The notes below the pieces were generated by a model that searched no databases, was not told the DNA's origin, and worked only from the letters and a program-made list of their open reading frames with translations. Shown piece by piece: positions 29,510-38,872 of a stretch of 64,000 nt of DNA. A program made the translations under genes and the position numbers. Every line of letters starts with the position of its first letter. Position 1 is the first letter of the stretch. This stretch comes from Neolewinella maritima (GTDB lineage Bacteria; Bacteroidota; Bacteroidia; Chitinophagales; Saprospiraceae): contig NZ_CAKLPZ010000007.1 in assembly GCF_923081025.1 (NCBI RefSeq), positions 1 through 64,000 of the forward strand. Reading direction: 5' to 3'.

Positions 29510-32500
29510 TTAGTTTATTCTTTTAATAGTCATATAGCTATTCTCAAGAAGGGTCGCGCTAGTACCATTGGTTTTAATGTATACCGCCATATTGGTAGGA
29601 GTAGTGACTTCAAAGACGCCTATGATCGGCCCATTCAACGCTTCGTCATAATCAAAAGGATTGTAAAGCCCGGTATACCCTGTAACGTCGCCGTTCAAGT
29701 TCGTTCGAGCGTAGCGAAGTGCAGTTGCATAGTTTATTTGATTATTGGTCGAGCCGGCATTACTGTCTATTATAAATTCGGCACTGGTTCCCCCATTGAA
29801 ATATAGGCCTACCTCTATGGTGTATAGCCCGACAGGTAAGGGGGTAATCATAATCTCCTGGTTACCCGTGATACTTCCGCTAAAAGATTTATCTGCGGCA
29901 GTGTGCGTTCCGAAAACGCGCCGGTTCGCTTCGATTAAATCCAATACTTGCTGCTCCTTTTGATAGCCCCGGGCTTGGGCTATGTTATCTACTTCCGTTT
30001 GAGACAGCACCTTATCCGTCCACGTAGCCGTCCGGCTCACCCCGTTACTCTGCTGGATGGTTGCTGTCTTGGTTGCATTACCTGTGACGTCAAAGTCGGT
30101 GACAGTGGTATTACCATCTGCTGTTCCACCACTCCCGCTAGCGTTAATGGTGATCGTGCTACCTGACTTATCCAGCGTGACGTTTGTCCCGCCGCGTAGG
30201 CTCACCTTGGAGGTAGAGCCATTTATGCCGATGTCTGGCACAGCAGAAGCGCCACTTACCGTCAGGTCTTGATTATCGTTATCGGTAAACGTGCTGGTGA
30301 CTACGCCGCCGCCCCCGGAGAAGCTATTGGTAATAGTCTTGGTAGCTGTTCCCGTCACTGACTGCCCGGTGAGGTAACGATCGCTAATAGTGGCAGACAG
30401 TTTGGAAAGGCCACTACGCGTAATTTCCACAGTCTTGGTTGCTCCGAAATCGCCGGTAATACTCAGCCCCGTCGAATAGTTATTGCCATCTGAGGTAGTG
30501 CTTCCCGAGCTAGGCAGCACTACGGTCAGGTCACTCATGCCGTTACGCCCCAGGATGAGGGTATTGCCCGACATGGTAGCAGAGTTTACCACGTAGTCTA
30601 AGAAGGTAGCCGTGGCGGTCCCCCCGCCACCGCTGAAGCCTCCGGTAAAGGTCTTGGTGGTGGTGCCCGAAAAAGCTACTGAGTTGATGTATCGGTCATT
30701 AATGGTAGCGGTAAGTTTGGCCAGCCCCGAGCGCGTCATTTCCAGCGTCTTGGTCGCGCCGTATCCGCCAAGGACTGAAAGTCCTGTGGGGAAGTTGTTT
30801 CCATCCGCTGCGCCTTCGCCAGACGGCAGCGCGATGGACAGGTTCGTCGTACCGTTGCGGGTCAAAATCAATTCTCCATTGGATACCACCCCACCGGTCA
30901 CCGCTACGTCTACCAGGGGGACTACGACCGTGCCACCGCCCTCCATGGCAAGCGTAATATCTTTGTCCAGCACGCCGGTTACCGCACCAGACTTTACGTA
31001 GCGCGCCGGGGCCGTGGGGATGGGAATAGATACATTGGGCAGACTGTGCCGGGTAAGGCGTAGTTCCCCGTCCTCAAACAGGCCACCGGTAACGACTGCA
31101 TCATTCCAGTTCATGTCAAAGGTGCCGCCGCCCGTGTTGTAGCTGAAGGTGGCTGTCTTACCCGTCGTGCCGGTCACGGTGCCGGAATTGACGTAGCGCG
31201 AGGTCGTCTGGGTAAGGGGAATGCTGATGTTCGGCAGCCCGTAGCGTTGCAGTTGCAGTTCGTTATTGGCGTACAGGCCACCGGTTACCACGTGGTCCTT
31301 CCAGATCGTTTCGTAGTTATTAGTGCCCTCCACGGACACCACCATCTTCTTATCCGTCGTGCCGGTTACTAGGGCAGCAGTGGGGTAGAAGTTGGGCGTA
31401 GCCAGCGGGATGCTAATGTTGGGTAGTCCGTTGCGCTGTACCTGAAGCTCTTCGGTCGCATCATCATAGAGCGCCCCGGTAATCACATGGTCGGTGAAGG
31501 TCGTTTCGATGTTGGGCACCGCCGTTTGGGTTACAATGAGCTTTTTGGTCAGTGTGCCCGAACTCGAAATACTAGATACTTCGTTTGATCCCGCGTCTTC
31601 AATCTTAGCCAAGTTCTCCGGGCTAAGTAGTCCGGCTTTCGTAGAATCTGCCAGGAACAGAATTGCTCCACCACCGCGCGCAATGTTGAGAAATACCCGA
31701 TCCGTGCGGTGGTCGGCGAATAGGGATTGATTATCCGCCGAGGGGGGCGCAAACTGACGTATCAGTTCGGCCACGTTGACCTTTATGTTCTCCTGAAGGC
31801 TCAGGGTAAGTAGGCTGTCCTGCTGTAGCAGAATGCGCTGTAATTCGTTGGAGTTGGACCGATCGTTGTCCGCCGCTTCATTTGCCGCAATTTCGTCGCG
31901 TAGGGGTTGGTCATTGTACGATCCGTCCGGGTTAGCAGCAGTAGCACAGATGTCGCCAATACAGAACACTTCATCGGTGGCCTGCGTCACCCACGTACCG
32001 TTGATGTATTCGCGCGGCTTGTCAATATGGAAGCGCATGTAATCGCCACTAGACAGTGACCCCTCGTAATTCAGGTTATTATCCAGAATGCCCCAGCCGG
32101 TAAGGCGTAGGTCGATCTGCACGTCATAGCTAGGTTCTCCTGCGTTACCGGCAGATACTAGTCCGCCCTCTGTTCCTGCATTAGCGTAGGCATTGGCCGG
32201 TTCGGTGTCCGAGGCCCACTGCCGCACGATCCGGTTGGACTGATCGGCAACTAGGGCGCGGGGTGCGCGGTCGAAGATCTGCCACGCATCGACGTAGAAT
32301 TGATTGTCCGACATGAGCAAGGGACCACCGTAGGAAGGCGCGCTAATGGCTCCCCGGTCTACCCCCGAAAGGGCCAGCGGGTCACCGGGCCGGGGCGCAC
32401 CACCCAACTGACCGAACAGGCCGCGCGTCTGCCCGATAAAGGTGTTGCCGGTGATCTTGGAGCCGCTGCCCTGGTGGCTCATCATATTGGTGATCCCGGT

Positions 32501-35500
32501 GAACAGGACCGTATTGTTGCGGAAGTCCATGCCGCGTCCCGGCGTCGTGTTCCAGTTGCCAATCCCGGCATCTGACATGAACGTGTTCACGAAGCCACCA
32601 CCAATGACTGCGAAGGTGGACCCCTCGAAGATGTGGTTGCCGGTTGACCCCCCGATTTGCAGCAGCGACTTTAGGCTAGGGTAGTAAGGCTTGGTGTTCT
32701 GTGAGCCGTCCAGCACCCACGTACCGTTCGTGTAGCGAAAGCCGTCCGATAGCTCGATGATCTCGATACCGATGTTGGAGAAGTCCACATTGTCCACCCA
32801 GAAGTTGCGGGTTCCCCGGGCGATCTGTGCGCCCTCGATTTGCCCCACGCCGGTGGTCAGTAGACCGTTGCGCCACAGGAAGTCGCGCCCGCCGTCGATG
32901 GATAGCGAAAGGCCGTCCCGGTAGGTTACGTTCTGCTGCCGGTGAGCGAGGTGAAAGTTGAGCGCCTTGTTGCCGATCTGGTTGCCCATGCGGAAGCCGT
33001 CGCGCCGTCCAACGACCGTCATATCGCGCACGACGAAGTTCTGTACCAGCCGGGTGGCCGGAACGATGGCGCGGAACTTCAGCAGGTCCGTACCGGCTGG
33101 GATGGTTGTTCCGGGGGCAGAGTTACCCTGTCCGGCGAGGTTGCGGATGACGTAGCCATTCGTGCCGATAGCGACGCGCTCAAAGATGTCACCGGCGAGG
33201 TTGAAGATTTTATCCTGAATGGCTCCGGGGCGGCTCTCATCGTCTTCGTTGGGTAGGTCGAATACCGCCTCTACCGTTGCTCCCTCGGCGGGCATAACGA
33301 AGCTCTGCGCTAGTTTACCGTAGGTGTTGGCGTTTTTCAGGCTGTAATCGCGCGTTAGGGGCGCGTCAATGAATACACCCGCGCTCGATAGCTTGGTAAT
33401 GATGCGGTACGACCCCACCGGCACATCGAACTTGTGTGCGCCATTCGTTAGCACGATAGGTTCTCCCACCGAGAACCGGCCGGAAAAGTCGTTGCCCTTG
33501 AAGGGGATAAAGGTGCTACCGACGGGCAGGTCCAGAGCAAAAGCGGCTACACGGTCGGGTTCGTCTTCCCACCCTGCTTCGCCGTATTCGCCGTATTCGA
33601 CCGCTCCTTCCTGCGACTTAGCATCTCCCAGGGGGGTGGTCTTACCAGTTACCTCGTAGTCGTGGGCTTTGTAGGCGTCGCGATCCGCGACATTGTAGTA
33701 CTCGTTGGGGAGGGCGATAACCGTACTCTCCCAATCGCCGGAAATGCCGCCCCGGATCGTACCGTTGGAGCCAATGAAGGCAATGGTGCCGGTGGGGCTA
33801 TCCATCTTCAGGATCGCCTTAATAGCTGACTTCGATTCTTTAAAGACGTAGCGGGGGTCCGTCGAATTATATAGGTTCTGCGCTAACCCCTGGCGCGTTG
33901 ACTCGTCCACGTCGCCCATGACGTAGGCCGTACCCGGCACCGTAGCATCGAATCGCACGGTGAAGGGGTCATTGCTCAAGCCCCGCTCCGTAACTGCTAG
34001 GACGGCGCGCCGGTAGGCGTTGTACGACTTCGTGTAGTTGTCATTCAGTACGTCGAACTCTGCGTTCACGAGGCCGTCTGCCGTAGCGCCAAACCAGTTC
34101 GCATAGACGTCCCGCTGACGAAGGTTAACCAGCATGGTAGCGTCAGGGAATAGGTTCTGCCAGGGTTCGGCCTTGACGAATCCAGTGTAGGTCCACTCCC
34201 GCCCTGCCCCGGTAATCTGACCGGCAGGGCCAAACTCTACAATGGCGTAGGGGGCGGTGGTGGTAATGTCCCTGGTCAATTCTACCGTGTTGTTCACGTA
34301 GACGTACTGTGGTCCGCTCAACCCCTCCAGGCTGTCCTGTGTGACCGGCAGGCCGGTGCTTGCGCCTGCCCCTCCGCCGCCGCCACTGTTGATCAGGGTG
34401 CGGAAGTAGCTAAAGTCCACGCCACCGAAGGGGCCATAGGTCAGTACATCGGTCTGCTCATCCAGCGCAAGTCGGTAACCCTCCAGGGCAGCGGCACGGG
34501 CTGAATTACCGTCAATATCCGAGCGCGCTGCATTGAGGTCCGTTTCTGCGTCCGTGACCCGGTTGCGCAGTTCGCTGTCGTCATACGTCTCACCCCCGGT
34601 AGGCCGGTTCAGCAGGTCGTTTACGTCCGTACGCAGGGCCCTGGTCGTGTCCTGTAGTCCAAGTAGCGCAGCGGTGTTGTTGTCGATTTTTACGCCATTA
34701 GCCAGCAGGTTATCGCGCATAGCTTGCAGCGAATCGGGAAGCTCTGCCCGCGTCAGGTAGGCCGATAGGTCGGGGGCTTCATGGTTGAGCGCGCGCAGGC
34801 TATCAATGGAGGTCAGGTTACGCTCAATGGCTGCACGTACCTCCGTATCGTCGTAGGCCGCGCCGCCGCCGCCGGAACTGCCGCCGGTCATGCGCTCGAT
34901 GTAGACGTAATTACCATATCCGGTTATCGCCCGAACGTTCGCCCCTGAGTTCTGAAACTGCTCCAGCTCTACAAAGTCCGTCGTACCGTTCAGGTAGACC
35001 GGAACAGAGCCGGAAATGATGAGCACGCCACTGCTGCCGGTCGCAAAGGCGGGGCGTTGGTAGGCCATCAGCTTGTGTAGCCCGCCATTCTTGAACACGC
35101 CCCAGGTGAGGACCATTTCGTTGATCGCATCCTCCACGCCATACGCACCAGCTAGCTTGTACCACCCAGCTATCGTAGGCTGAAACCGGCTGCCGTTCCA
35201 GACTTCCTCTGGGTCGTATTCCTCCTCGTTGTAGCTCAGGACTTTGTAGGAACCACTGGAGTAGTTCGGCCTACTGGTCGAGGTTGCCGCCACGACCAAC
35301 TGCCCGCCGCCGGTGGTCACTCCGCCGCCGCCTCCTCCGCCGCCCGCCGCGATGAGCGCCTGAAGGTCACTGCGTAGCACTACGGTAGTGTCTGAGAGGC
35401 GCGAAACCAGGGCAGTAAGCGCGCTGTCGTTGTAGGTTGGCTTGGCATCAATGCGCGCGATCTCAGTAGTGTTGTCGTCTACCTGAGCCTGAAGCGCAGT

Positions 35501-35941
35501 GGGGTCAAACCGCGTAGCAATAACCGAATCAATGCGCTCCTGTAGTGCGCTATCATCGTAGGAGCCGGAGCCACCGGCCTCATCGTTTGCGTCTGCATAG
35601 TCTTTGGCCTCCTGAAGACTGATGGCAAGCTGGGCCAGTACGTAGTTGCGTGTGGCTAGGCCGGTGGTGTCGAAGGAACTAGTGAGCGTCACCCAGCCCA
35701 GGCCCGGTTCCTTGCGCAGGCGTTCCCCGGTGGCAGTAACCGTAGTAATGAAGTAATTGGGCGTAAATCCTGCATTGAGCACTGCCGTATCTGCCTTGGT
35801 AGTAATGCGCTGCCGCACGTCCAGAAAGTCGGCAATCTGGGGGTTGAAATTGGTCTGAATGCGGATCTGCGCCACACCAAGCAGGGGCAGCAGCAAAAAC
35901 ACGAAGGCCAGCGCCTTAGCGGAAAATCGAGTAGACTGCAT
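29510..35941 (-). CDS. Giant tail fibre/spike with N-terminal signal peptide
   Basis: 2,143 residues. It begins with a Sec-like signal (MQSTRFSAKALAFVFLLLPL, ending GVAQ). Modules in order: short coiled coils each opened by YDDS/YDDT-type motifs and Gly-rich linkers; a C1q-like jelly roll near 210-350; a right-handed beta-helix-like part at ~950-1330; ~60-residue repeats of VTGG-L-ELxLxRxGLPNISIP at ~1480-1960; and a C-terminal jelly-roll-like cap. It probably binds the host surface; the beta-helix may cleave polysaccharide. A signal peptide is unusual for a virion protein. Confidence 0.75.
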   Translation of the reverse strand: MQSTRFSAKALAFVFLLLPLLGVAQIRIQTNFNPQIADFLDVRQRITTKADTAVLNAGFTPNYFITTVTATGERLRKEPGLGWVTLTSSFDTTGLATRNYVLAQLAISLQEAKDYADANDEAGGSGSYDDSALQERIDSVIATRFDPTALQAQVDDNTTEIARIDAKPTYNDSALTALVSRLSDTTVVLRSDLQALIAAGGGGGGGGVTTGGGQLVVAATSTSRPNYSSGSYKVLSYNEEEYDPEEVWNGSRFQPTIAGWYKLAGAYGVEDAINEMVLTWGVFKNGGLHKLMAYQRPAFATGSSGVLIISGSVPVYLNGTTDFVELEQFQNSGANVRAITGYGNYVYIERMTGGSSGGGGAAYDDTEVRAAIERNLTSIDSLRALNHEAPDLSAYLTRAELPDSLQAMRDNLLANGVKIDNNTAALLGLQDTTRALRTDVNDLLNRPTGGETYDDSELRNRVTDAETDLNAARSDIDGNSARAAALEGYRLALDEQTDVLTYGPFGGVDFSYFRTLINSGGGGGAGASTGLPVTQDSLEGLSGPQYVYVNNTVELTRDITTTAPYAIVEFGPAGQITGAGREWTYTGFVKAEPWQNLFPDATMLVNLRQRDVYANWFGATADGLVNAEFDVLNDNYTKSYNAYRRAVLAVTERGLSNDPFTVRFDATVPGTAYVMGDVDESTRQGLAQNLYNSTDPRYVFKESKSAIKAILKMDSPTGTIAFIGSNGTIRGGISGDWESTVIALPNEYYNVADRDAYKAHDYEVTGKTTPLGDAKSQEGAVEYGEYGEAGWEDEPDRVAAFALDLPVGSTFIPFKGNDFSGRFSVGEPIVLTNGAHKFDVPVGSYRIITKLSSAGVFIDAPLTRDYSLKNANTYGKLAQSFVMPAEGATVEAVFDLPNEDDESRPGAIQDKIFNLAGDIFERVAIGTNGYVIRNLAGQGNSAPGTTIPAGTDLLKFRAIVPATRLVQNFVVRDMTVVGRRDGFRMGNQIGNKALNFHLAHRQQNVTYRDGLSLSIDGGRDFLWRNGLLTTGVGQIEGAQIARGTRNFWVDNVDFSNIGIEIIELSDGFRYTNGTWVLDGSQNTKPYYPSLKSLLQIGGSTGNHIFEGSTFAVIGGGFVNTFMSDAGIGNWNTTPGRGMDFRNNTVLFTGITNMMSHQGSGSKITGNTFIGQTRGLFGQLGGAPRPGDPLALSGVDRGAISAPSYGGPLLMSDNQFYVDAWQIFDRAPRALVADQSNRIVRQWASDTEPANAYANAGTEGGLVSAGNAGEPSYDVQIDLRLTGWGILDNNLNYEGSLSSGDYMRFHIDKPREYINGTWVTQATDEVFCIGDICATAANPDGSYNDQPLRDEIAANEAADNDRSNSNELQRILLQQDSLLTLSLQENIKVNVAELIRQFAPPSADNQSLFADHRTDRVFLNIARGGGAILFLADSTKAGLLSPENLAKIEDAGSNEVSSISSSGTLTKKLIVTQTAVPNIETTFTDHVITGALYDDATEELQVQRNGLPNISIPLATPNFYPTAALVTGTTDKKMVVSVEGTNNYETIWKDHVVTGGLYANNELQLQRYGLPNISIPLTQTTSRYVNSGTVTGTTGKTATFSYNTGGGTFDMNWNDAVVTGGLFEDGELRLTRHSLPNVSIPIPTAPARYVKSGAVTGVLDKDITLAMEGGGTVVVPLVDVAVTGGVVSNGELILTRNGTTNLSIALPSGEGAADGNNFPTGLSVLGGYGATKTLEMTRSGLAKLTATINDRYINSVAFSGTTTKTFTGGFSGGGGTATATFLDYVVNSATMSGNTLILGRNGMSDLTVVLPSSGSTTSDGNNYSTGLSITGDFGATKTVEITRSGLSKLSATISDRYLTGQSVTGTATKTITNSFSGGGGVVTSTFTDNDNQDLTVSGASAVPDIGINGSTSKVSLRGGTNVTLDKSGSTITINASGSGGTADGNTTVTDFDVTGNATKTATIQQSNGVSRTATWTDKVLSQTEVDNIAQARGYQKEQQVLDLIEANRRVFGTHTAADKSFSGSITGNQEIMITPLPVGLYTIEVGLYFNGGTSAEFIIDSNAGSTNNQINYATALRYARTNLNGDVTGYTGLYNPFDYDEALNGPIIGVFEVTTPTNMAVYIKTNGTSATLLENSYMTIKRIN

Positions 35942-37163
35942 TATCTGCCTGGGTTAGGTTCTTGAGCTTATAGCCCGTGTAGGTGGTGGTGGTATTATTG
36001 GTCAGGTTATTGGTGGTGACCGTGACCTGAAACTTGTCGAAGGAGGCGGTGACATCGAAGCCGTTGCCGTCCTCAATGCGGCTTAAATCCTTATCTGCCC
36101 AGGTATTAGGCAGCAGGAAGTAGATGAAGCCGGAGCCGTTGACCGTAAGGCTCTTATCGCCCTCTGTAGCAATGAGCTTTTGCAGGGCGGTATAGGGGCT
36201 TCCTTCCGTGCGTAGGTCCGTGGGGCTAATGCCGAAGAGGATGGCGTAGACTGCTGTCAGCTTACGCTCTGAGCTGCTGGCTGTGCCGGTTTCCTGTCCG
36301 CTGTAATCCTGCTTTGCGCGTAGGGCGTAGGTGGACGCATTAAACCCACTAGGGCCATTGGGTCGAAAGTCAAAGACTAGGGAGCCGGTGGTCGTGCCGC
36401 CAAACGTTGCCTGCGGTGCGCCATTTACCTCGATGCGGCCATTCGTTAGGGTAGCCGAAGAGGGGTTAGCAGCCGTTGCAGTGAAGGTGTAGCGCGTGTA
36501 GCTCCCCCGTTCCACCACGGCCGTGCTAGGCGACTGCGCTAGGCTCATCGTAGGCGGCGCGTAGTACATCCATTCCAGCACGTCGCGTACGGTAGACCCT
36601 CCAATGGTCAGCCCCACGGTAAAGAGCCTGCGAATGGGTCGGGTAGAATCGAAGGGCAGGCTAGTCACTCCTCCGCTCTGTTCCAGGGTATCAATGCGCG
36701 CTTCGTGGTCGTCCACAATGGCGCGTAGTTCGGTATCATCGTAGCCCGTTCCGCCCGACCCGCCGGTGGTTATCGCGGTCTGAATCCGCAGCAGGTTATG
36801 GGCGTGGAGTTTAGCGAGGGCTTCGCTATTGAGGTAGTTGGAACCGTCCTGCGTAGGAAGTACTAATCCGGCTGCTGTGGTGGCCGTAACCTGCCCGCGC
36901 GATCCCTGGGGGCTGCGCTCCGTGCTACCGTTGCCCACGAGGTAGCGCACGTCCAGTTCGGCTAGTCCAGCGTCTAGCGTGACGGTCAGCACCTCATAGA
37001 GGGCCGTAGCATCGTACAGCACATGGCCGGCAGCAATGTCTGCCACGCCGTACTGCCCACTGCCCACGGTGGCGACCTTTCCCCGGTAGTTGCCGGAGGT
37101 TCCCGTTGGGCTGAAGTTGCCCAGCAGAACCGATAGCCGCACGTCCGTGGTCAGCCCCACCAT
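35916..37163 (-). CDS. Tail-associated structural protein
   Basis: 415 residues, no signal peptide. The N-terminal half ends in GGSGGTGYDDTELRAIVDDH, a coiled-coil opener also used in the giant fibre. Later parts are beta-rich (STAVVERGSYTRYTFTATAA). Its end overlaps the fibre start by 26 bp. Likely a fibre-attachment or baseplate protein that pairs with the fibre; exact role unknown. Confidence 0.6.
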   Translation of the reverse strand: MVGLTTDVRLSVLLGNFSPTGTSGNYRGKVATVGSGQYGVADIAAGHVLYDATALYEVLTVTLDAGLAELDVRYLVGNGSTERSPQGSRGQVTATTAAGLVLPTQDGSNYLNSEALAKLHAHNLLRIQTAITTGGSGGTGYDDTELRAIVDDHEARIDTLEQSGGVTSLPFDSTRPIRRLFTVGLTIGGSTVRDVLEWMYYAPPTMSLAQSPSTAVVERGSYTRYTFTATAANPSSATLTNGRIEVNGAPQATFGGTTTGSLVFDFRPNGPSGFNASTYALRAKQDYSGQETGTASSSERKLTAVYAILFGISPTDLRTEGSPYTALQKLIATEGDKSLTVNGSGFIYFLLPNTWADKDLSRIEDGNGFDVTASFDKFQVTVTTNNLTNNTTTTYTGYKLKNLTQADNAVYSIFR

Positions 37164-37447
37164 TAGCAGTTGGGGTTGATCGTGACTAAAATGTTGCTTA
37201 TCCCGTCAAGGGTTAGGGTGTTGCCGGTGGGGGCGGTGAAGTAGCCCAGCACCTTAGCGCGCTCATTAAACCAACTGCCCTGAAGAGTAAGGGCTTCATC
37301 CGCTCCGGCTTCGATCTCCTCACACCACTGCTGGCCCAGCCAATCGTAGCGGAACACGTAGGTGCCCGCATCGCTGCTGCGAAAGAGGGTTTGCTCCTCC
37401 CCACACTGGGGAACACGGTAATGAAGGGAAAATTGGTTACAGTACAC
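37163..37447 (-). CDS. Small hypothetical tail protein
   Basis: 94 residues, no signal peptide, beta-rich with several Cys (MYCNQFSLHYRVPQCGEEQT, WCEEIEAG). Its stop overlaps the next start (TAATG). Possibly a minor tail component. Not recognised. Confidence 0.5.
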   Translation of the reverse strand: MYCNQFSLHYRVPQCGEEQTLFRSSDAGTYVFRYDWLGQQWCEEIEAGADEALTLQGSWFNERAKVLGYFTAPTGNTLTLDGISNILVTINPNC

Positions 37448-37483
37448 CAGGTAAGCCGGTTGGCTTCGCCCCCTGGGGTATGT

Positions 37484-37927
37484 CTAAAGTTTGGCGAACG
37501 CGCCAATACAGGGATGGACCGCTACTAAGTAGACAATGGCCCATCCGCCGTGTAAATATACGAGAAAAAGAAAGACTAGGAGGGTTACCCAGCCTCCAAT
37601 CCAGATGGATAGGCAGAATGGGCAGATATAGCGTTTAAAGGCCGGGGCAATACGCCCTACTTCGTTATAGGCTTGCTCCATAACCGCTCCCTTTTCAGCG
37701 AGGGGGGAATGTTGAGCCAGCCGTAGCGCACCACGTAGGTAGTCAGCTACCGGGGATTGCTGTTCCCCCACCAGAATGGTACGATCGCGCCCGTAAATAT
37801 TGGCGAGGTGGTAGCGTACCTTCCATAGGGGGCTAGGGTAATCCAGCGCAATGTCGAGCACCCGAACGCCGTAATGCACGATAAAGGCGGTCAGTAGCGC
37901 GTAGCCGAATAGTTCAAGTACTAGCAT
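37484..37927 (-). CDS. Membrane protein with CPFC motif (DUF1360-like)
   Basis: 147 residues. N-terminal hydrophobic helix (LFGYALLTAFIVHYGV), a soluble middle, then two C-terminal membrane helices (WVTLLVFLFLVYLHG, WAIVYLVAVHPC). ICPFCLSIWIGG resembles the DUF1360 signature of small phage/prophage membrane proteins. A role in superinfection exclusion or lysis is possible. It is odd to find it between tail genes. Confidence 0.55.
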   Translation of the reverse strand: MLVLELFGYALLTAFIVHYGVRVLDIALDYPSPLWKVRYHLANIYGRDRTILVGEQQSPVADYLRGALRLAQHSPLAEKGAVMEQAYNEVGRIAPAFKRYICPFCLSIWIGGWVTLLVFLFLVYLHGGWAIVYLVAVHPCIGAFAKL

Positions 37928-38328
37928 ACGATTCGCCGGGGTTCAAAGTGAATGGTAAATGCTACGGCCACACAGCATACTTCGCGCGTCGGCTTCGTGC
38001 CGGTTTCCTGGGCATAGATCGCCTCACTTCTCCGGCTTGCCTCAGTCACCTTAGCGCCCGTGGACCGGATGCGGCTCATGAGGTGATTCAGCAGGGTAAA
38101 GGAATTGATACCGGGGCGGTTATCCACTGCTATGGCGACGTAACTTGCCTGCCACGTTCCGTTCTCCCCCGCCCCATACTCATACACCCCGTCACCGGTG
38201 GCAGCGGGGCGCAGGTAGCAATACCGCGTCAGGTCGTCAAAGCCCTCCTTGGCGCGCTCCACCAGCTTTACGTCCGGGTAGTCTTCGCCTAGGAGTTCCA
38301 GTAGGTCAGTCAGTAGTGATTCGTCCAT
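37921..38328 (-). CDS. Tail completion/connector-like protein
   Basis: 135 residues, alpha/beta with no membrane segment (SLLTDLLELLGEDYPDVKLV, then EVCCVAVAFTIHFEP). Size, order and pattern resemble gp17/tail-terminator type proteins that follow the gp10-like gene. Call from synteny more than sequence. Confidence 0.5.
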   Translation of the reverse strand: MDESLLTDLLELLGEDYPDVKLVERAKEGFDDLTRYCYLRPAATGDGVYEYGAGENGTWQASYVAIAVDNRPGINSFTLLNHLMSRIRSTGAKVTEASRRSEAIYAQETGTKPTREVCCVAVAFTIHFEPRRIVC

Positions 38329-38732
38329 TAGTTCGTGCGTCTGTATTCACGCAGGAAAGCCCTACGCGCCTTAGCTATTTCGTTTTCGTTGAGGCCGAAG
38401 ATGTCTTTTCCTGTTTGCCGTTCCGTTTCTTGGTATTCCGCTATTCTGCGACTGTGTACGCTGGTAAAGCCGATCACGGCCCCGTCGTCCCGCGCGCCCA
38501 CCTGGATACTTCGCCGCAGGTCGCCCTCAAATTCGAGATCCTTATAGTCTACCTGCCGGCCGGCCTTCTGCCGCTTCTTGCGGTACGACCGGCTGCGGTA
38601 TCGCCCAATGCGACCCTCCTCTGCTTCGCCCTCATTGAAGATGCGCCGCTTCATACTACCCAAGGCGGTACTAGCCGCTGCCAGGGAAGCGTTAGCCGCA
38701 CGTTTTTTCAGGTTTAGGCGGTTAGAGGGCAT
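38328..38732 (-). CDS. HK97 gp10-like head-tail connector
   Basis: 134 residues, basic and helical at the start (NRLNLKKRAANASLAAASTA), Arg/Lys-rich middle (YRSRSYRKKRQKAGR) and ...EYQETERQTGKDIFGLNENE, the ending typical of gp10/virion-morphogenesis proteins. Between capsid and tail genes, fitting a neck protein. Confidence 0.6.
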   Translation of the reverse strand: MPSNRLNLKKRAANASLAAASTALGSMKRRIFNEGEAEEGRIGRYRSRSYRKKRQKAGRQVDYKDLEFEGDLRRSIQVGARDDGAVIGFTSVHSRRIAEYQETERQTGKDIFGLNENEIAKARRAFLREYRRTN

Positions 38733-38735
38733 GGG

Positions 38736-38870
38736 CTACTTTTTAGCCGGGACGATGGAATAGACCTTCTTACCCCCCACGGTGACGGTCTTACCGTCCT
38801 GCGTGGAATAGGTCTTGGAGGTCGTAGAGGGGCGGCTGGATTTTTTGGAGCCGCAGGAGGAACAGGCCAT
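38736..38870 (-). CDS. Small Cys- and Lys-rich protein, 44 residues
   Basis: ATG at 38870, stop TAG at 38736-38738. MACSSCGSKKSSRP then a beta-like KTVTVGGKKVYSI. The CxxC may bind metal. It fills the gap between two late genes with no other coding option. Confidence 0.5.
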   Translation of the reverse strand: MACSSCGSKKSSRPSTTSKTYSTQDGKTVTVGGKKVYSIVPAKK

Positions 38871-38872
38871 TA

